A stretch of 64,000 nt of DNA from Saprospirales bacterium. GTDB taxonomy: Bacteria; Bacteroidota; Bacteroidia; Chitinophagales; Saprospiraceae. The notes under the pieces were generated by a model. The model was given only the letters and a program-made list of their open reading frames with translations. It was not told the DNA's origin and did not search any database. Location of the stretch: positions 124,001 through 188,000 of the forward strand of contig JADJYG010000006.1 of the NCBI GenBank assembly GCA_016719895.1. The letters are read 5' to 3'. This document shows positions 59,075 through 64,000 of this stretch, piece by piece; position 1 is the first letter of the stretch; each line of letters begins with the position of its first letter. A program made the translations under genes and the position numbers.

Positions 59075-60430
59075 CTAATACTTCCCGAGCCCGAGTTCTT
59101 GTCGAACGTAGGTCGCGCGCACATCGTTGGGATACCGCCTCAAGTACTCCTGGCCGGCCTTTTTTGCCGCCTCTGCATCCGGCTCGTTTAAATACGCCAG
59201 CATGGAGAAAACCTGGTAATCGATCTCCGGCCCCAGGTCACTGTCCGGGTATCGGATCAGGATCTGTTTATACCGCTCGATGATTTCCATGGTCACGCCG
59301 TCGTCGAAACCGCCCTCCCCGCAATACGAGGTGGACCACAAGTCATATTCGGCGTTATCGGCCAGGCGGCTTTGGGGCCAGGTTTTCAAAAACGCCTGCA
59401 AGGCCTTGTGCGCCAGACCGTAGTGATAGCACGCCTCCCCGGAAAACCAGTCGGTATGGCAAACGGTGAACAGAGACGCCGCCTTGAAATACGCCAGCGA
59501 GTCGGGCGCCAGGCCGAGCCGCTCCAGGCTATCCACCCGTTGCACGTGGCGGTGCACGCTGTCGATGTTCATACGGTAGCCGTGGTTGTCTTTCCCGGGG
59601 GCGCCGAACAGATCGCGGTAGCGCCGGTCCAGAGCCAGTGTTTTCCTGAAATCGGCCCGGAGGGTATATTCTTTCATCAAGGCATACAAACATCCCTGGC
59701 GGTAAGCCAGCGGCAGCTCTGTGTTTTGATAGCAGGCTTCGTACCCGTCGGGGAACCGGAGCGACACGCCCGAGAACGCGGAAACATCCAGTTGCTTCAG
59801 GTGGCGCCGGATTTCCAGGTGCTCTACGCCGGCATACCGCTGCTGGAGGTATTTCAGCTTGGCTAATACCGACTGCAGGTTGGAGTCGTTGTGTATGCCG
59901 CTGGAATCCACGGCGTATTTGAACGCATCCCACTGTCCGTCGTACTGCTGGGCGTCGAGCACCGGGCAGTTGCGCATAAACGTTTCTTTGTCCAGCACCT
60001 CCAGGCGGTCTTTGAACAAGAGGTACACGTGGCAGTCGTCGAGCAGCATTTTCAGGAATCCGCCGCTGTTTTTCAGTGGATACTGGTGCAGCGCCGACGT
60101 TTTGGTATCGAACAAGGCCAGCTGGCCGGGGCGCTGCATCCAGAGTAAATCCCGGTCGTATTGAAATTGCAGCGCGTAATTGCTGTGTTTCGGCAGGCGG
60201 AACCCGAAAAGACGGGCTTCTTGGGTGCCGGCGTGGTAGCGGTAAAAATTCTGGTTCAGGCCGTCTGCAAACCAGACGTAGGGCGAGTCAATCTGCAGAA
60301 ACTGGGCTTGGCGGAACGGATCAGGCATCCGTCTGACCTGATTTTGGTACCGTATCGACAGGCGCCCGCCGGTTTCGAAAAGCGTAATCCCTTCGGCGTA
60401 TTTCCAGTTAAACCAATTCTCGCCGCCCAA
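59075..60430 (-). CDS. frameshifted lipoprotein, C-terminal part (TPR-like)
   Basis: Downstream part of a gene whose upstream part is at 60256-61059. The true junction is at the T7 run 60440-60446. The first half continues a beta-propeller-like region (WFADGLNQNFYRYHAG, LFDTKTSALHQYPL); the last 170 residues are helical and TPR-like (SLAYFKAASLFTVCHTD, YKQILIRYPDSDLGPEI, GQEYLRRYPNDVRATY), with the repeated 'RYP' feature of outer-membrane TPR lipoproteins. No enzyme motifs. Together the two parts give about 660 residues. Function unknown. Confidence 0.7.
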   Translation of the reverse strand: MGGENWFNWKYAEGITLFETGGRLSIRYQNQVRRMPDPFRQAQFLQIDSPYVWFADGLNQNFYRYHAGTQEARLFGFRLPKHSNYALQFQYDRDLLWMQRPGQLALFDTKTSALHQYPLKNSGGFLKMLLDDCHVYLLFKDRLEVLDKETFMRNCPVLDAQQYDGQWDAFKYAVDSSGIHNDSNLQSVLAKLKYLQQRYAGVEHLEIRRHLKQLDVSAFSGVSLRFPDGYEACYQNTELPLAYRQGCLYALMKEYTLRADFRKTLALDRRYRDLFGAPGKDNHGYRMNIDSVHRHVQRVDSLERLGLAPDSLAYFKAASLFTVCHTDWFSGEACYHYGLAHKALQAFLKTWPQSRLADNAEYDLWSTSYCGEGGFDDGVTMEIIERYKQILIRYPDSDLGPEIDYQVFSMLAYLNEPDAEAAKKAGQEYLRRYPNDVRATYVRQELGLGKY

Positions 60431-61059
60431 ACGGGCTCCTTTTTTTCCGCCTGGAGGCGATCGAAATAATACGTGTACTTTCCGTCGAGTACGATCGCAT
60501 TTTCCCCTGTCAGGCCGGACCTTTGGATAATTTCCAGCGGCACCTGCGTTTCTTTTTCAAGGCGTTGTTTCTGGCGGTCCCAAAAATAAAACCCGTTGAA
60601 GGCCACGAAGTAGGTACGATCAGCCCGCGGAACGATGCGGGTGACATACCGGACAGGCATTTCCGTCAGCGCTTTGCTGCGTTTATCATACTTCAGCAAG
60701 GGGCAGTTGTTGCCGCCGATCCACACCAGCGGCTCGTAAGGGTCGGGGCAAATGGCAAAATTCCGGGGAGGCGACATGACCTGCCCGTATGCGTCGGGCA
60801 GCGGAGCCCGGGTTTGGTTTTTCAGGTCGATTTCCAGGAAATCGGGGTTGCTGCCGCCAGTTTCCACCCAGATCTTATCCGGTTCGAAGGGGGAAAGCAT
60901 GAACGCTGCGGCCGTGGAGTCGCCCATCGGCACAACCCTGGATTCATGCAGGGGAAACGACAGGTGACAGTCCGGTTCGGGACTGGTCCGGCAAGCAAAA
61001 AACGCGCTGGCGAGGCAGCCGGCAAACAGGAGAGCGGAGAAGCAACGCAGGTTTTTCAT
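60256..61059 (-). CDS. frameshifted lipoprotein, N-terminal part
   Basis: Signal peptide with lipobox: MKNLRCFSALLFAGCLASAF and Cys after FA, start at 61059 (in-frame ATGs at 61068 and 61077 are possible). It then has propeller-like strands (FAICPDPYEPLVWIGGN, TYFVAFNGFYFWDRQKQ). The match to the downstream part ends at YYFDRLQAEKK, where the coding strand has seven A (60440-60446); eight would join the frames as KKGARLGGENWFN. The remainder to 60256 is out of frame. The break is a homopolymer slip, either real or a sequence error. Confidence 0.7.
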   Translation of the reverse strand: MKNLRCFSALLFAGCLASAFFACRTSPEPDCHLSFPLHESRVVPMGDSTAAAFMLSPFEPDKIWVETGGSNPDFLEIDLKNQTRAPLPDAYGQVMSPPRNFAICPDPYEPLVWIGGNNCPLLKYDKRSKALTEMPVRYVTRIVPRADRTYFVAFNGFYFWDRQKQRLEKETQVPLEIIQRSGLTGENAIVLDGKYTYYFDRLQAEKKEPVWAARIGLTGNTPKGLRFSKPAGACRYGTKIRSDGCLIRSAKPSFCRLTRPTSGLQTA

Positions 61060-61192
61060 CGCATTCATTTTCCTCAAAGGTCGTCAATGCAGGTAAAGAA
61101 AACAGGCCCGGCGAGCAAACGCCAGCTTTGTTTTAGTATTCGCCCGGATACCGAAATATTATCATCTTTGGCGCACACAAAAAGGCAAAACG

Positions 61193-62731
61193 ATGCGCGA
61201 TTCTAAAAAAATCAGCCTGAAAGAATTTCCCCCTACCTTCTGGGCCGTCAACACCATGGAGATTTTTGAGCGGATGGCCTGGTATGGCTTTTTCACGGTA
61301 TCGTCGCTGTACATCACCGGCGCCGCAAGCGAAGGGGGACTGGGTTTTTCGGACCAGGACCGCGGGGTACTCCAGGGCGTGGTGACGTTTTTTCTGTACC
61401 TCTTTCCCGTGGTCACCGGCGCATTGGCCGACCGTTATGGCTTTAAGAAAATGTTACTCGCCGCGTTTGCCGTGCTGGTGCCGGCGTATTATTTACTCGG
61501 GCAGTTTAAAACATTTCCGACGTTTTTCCTGGCGTTTATGCTGGTTGCCCTCGGGGCGGCCATGTTCAAACCTGTTGTGATCGGCACTATTTCAAAGGTA
61601 ACGAACGACCGGACGGCCTCGATGGGTTTTGGTATTTTCTACATGATGGTCAATATTGGAGGCTTTCTCGGTCCGGTGGTGGCCGGAATTGTGCGGGGCT
61701 GGGATTGGAATTACGTCTTTATCGCATCATCCGTCTGGATTTCCCTGAACTTTATTGTCGTCACGTTTTTTTTCCGCGAGCCTACGTCGGAGAGCCAGTC
61801 GGCCAATCCACGAACCCTTAAAAAAGTGCTGTCCGATATGGTGGAAGTATTGGGCAACGGACGGTTTTTCCTGTTCGTTTTCGGGCTGCTGGCCTTCCTG
61901 GTCCTGGGCTCGAAGTACACCTCCGACGGCAGTTTCACCTGGATGCACATTTGGATCATTGCCGGCGTTTGGGTAGCGCTGAATTTTGTGTACGACTTTG
62001 CGCTGAAAACGGCAGCACCGGGCGCGCAAAAGTGGCTATTACAGCCTATGCGGTTGGGCGACTGGCGGTTCGGGCTTTTTCTGCTTATTATGTCAGGTTT
62101 CTGGACCTGCTTCAATCAGTTGTTTTACACGCTGCCGTTGCACATCCGCGATTTTACCAACACCTCCGATGTGCTCGCCGGGTTCACCGCGTTCCTGAAC
62201 GCAATCGGCCTGGAGGGGTTTGCCCGCTCGATGAACGCCTCCATGGTTACAGCGGGGCAGGTGAACCCCGAGTACATGATCAATTTTAACGCCGGGGCAA
62301 TCATAGTCTTTCAGGTGCTGGTATCGTACCTGGTGACCCGGCTGAAGGCATTTACCACTATTTTCTGGGGGGTATTGATCACGGTAGCGAGTTTTTCGGT
62401 ACTCGTATTTGGCGCCACCGGCTGGGTCGTGCTGGCGGGTATCCTGATCTTTTCGTTTGGCGAAATGATGGCCAGCCCGAAATCGAAAGAATATACCGGT
62501 AAGATTGCCCCGCCCGACAAGGTGGCGATGTACATGGGCTATTTCTACTGGTGCGTGGCCTTGGGCAACCTGTTCGGCGGCATACTCTCCGGCCAGCTGT
62601 ACGCCAAATTTGGCGTCAAAGGCATGCAGCGGCCCGATATCATGTGGGCTATTTTTGCGGCTCTGGCGCTGTTTTCGGCCCTGGCAGTGTATTTTTATGA
62701 CAGGTTGGTGATCCGGCGGATGGAGCGGTAA
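61193..62731 (+). CDS. POT-family proton-dependent peptide transporter
   Basis: 512 residues, about 12-14 membrane helices. The POT signature EIFER (ExxER proton-coupling motif, residues 23-27) in helix 1 is followed by FYxxGF-like AWYGFFTVSSL, ADRYGFKKML between helices 2 and 3, and FKPVVIGTISKVT with FYMMVNIGGFLGP in helices 4-5. It imports di- and tripeptides with protons. The first ATG is used. It is divergent from the lipoprotein gene and followed after 58 bases by a secreted glycosidase-like gene. Confidence 0.92.
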   Translation: MRDSKKISLKEFPPTFWAVNTMEIFERMAWYGFFTVSSLYITGAASEGGLGFSDQDRGVLQGVVTFFLYLFPVVTGALADRYGFKKMLLAAFAVLVPAYYLLGQFKTFPTFFLAFMLVALGAAMFKPVVIGTISKVTNDRTASMGFGIFYMMVNIGGFLGPVVAGIVRGWDWNYVFIASSVWISLNFIVVTFFFREPTSESQSANPRTLKKVLSDMVEVLGNGRFFLFVFGLLAFLVLGSKYTSDGSFTWMHIWIIAGVWVALNFVYDFALKTAAPGAQKWLLQPMRLGDWRFGLFLLIMSGFWTCFNQLFYTLPLHIRDFTNTSDVLAGFTAFLNAIGLEGFARSMNASMVTAGQVNPEYMINFNAGAIIVFQVLVSYLVTRLKAFTTIFWGVLITVASFSVLVFGATGWVVLAGILIFSFGEMMASPKSKEYTGKIAPPDKVAMYMGYFYWCVALGNLFGGILSGQLYAKFGVKGMQRPDIMWAIFAALALFSALAVYFYDRLVIRRMER

Positions 62732-62789
62732 TTATCAGCAGCGGACTTCCCTGAAAAACCTTGTCTTCACGGTTCAATCAGCGTTTGTT

Positions 62790-64000
62790 ATGAAACACGG
62801 CCTGCTTTTTTTCCTGTTTATTTTTGGTCTGACGTCTGCTAGGGCGCAGCATTCGATCCGGATCTGGCAGGTTGACCCCCTGGAGAAAGTACTGCGTGAA
62901 AGTCGCGCGTTTCTCGAATCAACGGGGCCGGCAGAAGTTGCACGGGGCGAAACGGCGTCGTTTCAGCTGGTTTGGCTGAACCCGGCAGCCACCGACGACC
63001 TCACGGTGGAAGCTCTGCCGCTGCGCAACGGCGCTGCCCGGCTGCCGGTGACGCGCATCGGCTATGCCGGTTATGTGCATGTAGGCCGCCAGACGCCTAC
63101 GCCGTCGAAGGACAAAATAGCGTCGCCTTCGGGCTTCTACCCCGATCCGTTGCCGGGTGTGCAGGCCGGCATGCAGCTTCCTGCCGGTGAGTTGCAGCCG
63201 TTTTGGCTGTCGGTGGCGGTGCCTGCCGGCGCCGCTCCGGGCCTCTACAGCGGGGAAGTGGTTTTCCGGGGGCGTTCCAACGGCCGGCCGTTCCGGATCG
63301 CCCGGCCGCTCCAGCTCCAGGTGTACCCGGTAACCATCGGCCAAACCAGCCTCTGGGTGACCAACTGGATGAACCTCAGCGCGCACAACCTGCGGCACCT
63401 CAACGGCGGGCAGGCCGTGGAGCCCTGGTCCGAGCGCTACTGGACGCTCGTCGGGGTGCTGGCTGGCTCGGCCGCCCGGCACGGCCAGAACATGGCCCTG
63501 ATTTCGCCGCTTGCGCTGACGCAGTTTTCACTCGACGGCGACCGGTATACGTTTGATTTCAGCCGTTTCGACCGCATGACCGGGTTGTTTCTGCAGGCTG
63601 GCATGCGCCGTATCGAAGGCGGGCACCTGGGCGGCCGCATAGGTAACTGGACGAGCCCTTTCGGTGTGTCGGTACCGTCGGCGGCGCCCGCTTCCGGCAG
63701 CGCATCCGGGATGGAAATGCTCCCCCTCGACGACGAACGCACCCGGCGTTTCCTGGACCAGTTTTTACCGGCTTTCCTGGCCCATCTGAAAGAAAAAAAT
63801 TGGGAGTCCATCTACCTGCAACACATCGCCGACGAGCCGATCGCGGAAAATATCGATTCCTACCGCGCCTTCAGCGCCTATGTGCGCGAGCGACTGCCGG
63901 GCATACCCATCGTGGAGGCCAATCACGCTTCCAGTCTGGCCGGTAGCATCGACGTGTGGGTGCCCCAGCTGAATTTCCTGCACACCGATTTTGCGTTCTA
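62790..64000 (+). CDS. secreted DUF4091 / GH123-like protein (partial, runs off the window)
   Basis: 403 codons are visible and the frame is open at the window end. Signal peptide MKHGLLFFLFIFGLTSARAQ. A beta-sandwich follows (RGETASFQLVWLNPAATDD, PAGAAPGLYSGEVVF), then the start of a barrel (TNWMNLSAHNLRHLNGG, YTFDFSRFDRMTGLFLQAGM). QHIADEPIAENIDSY near residue 350 carries the Asp-Glu pair of the DUF4091 catalytic region related to glycoside hydrolase family 123, which acts on N-acetylgalactosaminides by substrate-assisted catalysis. The exact substrate cannot be told. It may be linked in use with the peptide transporter upstream. Confidence 0.85.
   Translation, partial: MKHGLLFFLFIFGLTSARAQHSIRIWQVDPLEKVLRESRAFLESTGPAEVARGETASFQLVWLNPAATDDLTVEALPLRNGAARLPVTRIGYAGYVHVGRQTPTPSKDKIASPSGFYPDPLPGVQAGMQLPAGELQPFWLSVAVPAGAAPGLYSGEVVFRGRSNGRPFRIARPLQLQVYPVTIGQTSLWVTNWMNLSAHNLRHLNGGQAVEPWSERYWTLVGVLAGSAARHGQNMALISPLALTQFSLDGDRYTFDFSRFDRMTGLFLQAGMRRIEGGHLGGRIGNWTSPFGVSVPSAAPASGSASGMEMLPLDDERTRRFLDQFLPAFLAHLKEKNWESIYLQHIADEPIAENIDSYRAFSAYVRERLPGIPIVEANHASSLAGSIDVWVPQLNFLHTDFAF

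Overview
The window carries about 30 genes of a Bacteroidota chromosome, most likely a Saprospiria-type (Saprospiraceae-like) environmental bacterium. The evidence is a PorV protein of the type IX secretion system (T9SS), several giant secreted proteins with T9SS C-terminal sorting domains (a CHU_C gliding-type end and Por_Secre_tail ends), a GLPGLI-family protein, a remnant that looks like the Bacteroidota PUR/DUF3276 family, and promoters of the TTTG / TAnnTTTG type. The taxon is inferred from gene content; no 16S rRNA gene is present.

Layout. 1-4.4 kb: rpoC with a strong terminator, then a small putative lipoprotein gene. 5.0-13.6 kb (minus): a 2,836-residue secreted protein made of 15 PKD-like repeats, one of which holds a complete seven-bladed YVTN propeller, followed by Cys-rich repeats, SprB-like repeats and a CHU_C domain. 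13.8-14.6 kb: a stand-alone hisA. 14.6-16.2 kb: two copies of a palindromic repeat; one is split by a decayed insertion sequence with 23-bp inverted ends and a 7-bp target duplication. 16.4-17.9 kb: an outer-membrane barrel protein and a LytTR regulator with a degenerate receiver. 18.2-33.1 kb: one enormous (about 4,930 residues) HYR-like repeat protein, broken by four single-base indels whose net frame effect is zero, with tandem terminators behind it.

33.3-46.9 kb: ordinary metabolism and envelope genes: DUF937 protein, HD hydrolase, histidine kinase, GLPGLI protein, kynurenine 3-monooxygenase, TolC-family protein, NAD-dependent threonine dehydrogenase, FucP-like sugar permease, a T9SS-exported PGRP-type amidase, an M29 aminopeptidase and a PD-(D/E)XK (Rpn-like) protein. 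47.0-55.9 kb: a PcrA/UvrD helicase, a secreted esterase, a membrane protein with an effector-associated-like N-terminus, a DbpA-like DEAD-box helicase, a small gene graveyard (hipA N-terminal and PUR-like scraps around a 165-bp inverted-repeat element), a TspO homologue and tRNA-Cys. 55.9-64.0 kb: a sodium/solute symporter, porV, a frameshifted lipoprotein gene, a POT peptide transporter and the start of a DUF4091 glycoside-hydrolase-like gene that runs off the window.

Functionally, PorV helps deliver CTD proteins through the T9SS; at least three proteins here (the two giants and the amidase) and probably the esterase are likely clients. The two giants look like adhesins or cell-surface filaments. 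The amidase and transporters fit a lifestyle of degrading or scavenging biopolymers, possibly including other bacteria. Several frameshifts lie in homopolymers or near-identical repeats, so part of the apparent gene breakage may be sequence error.
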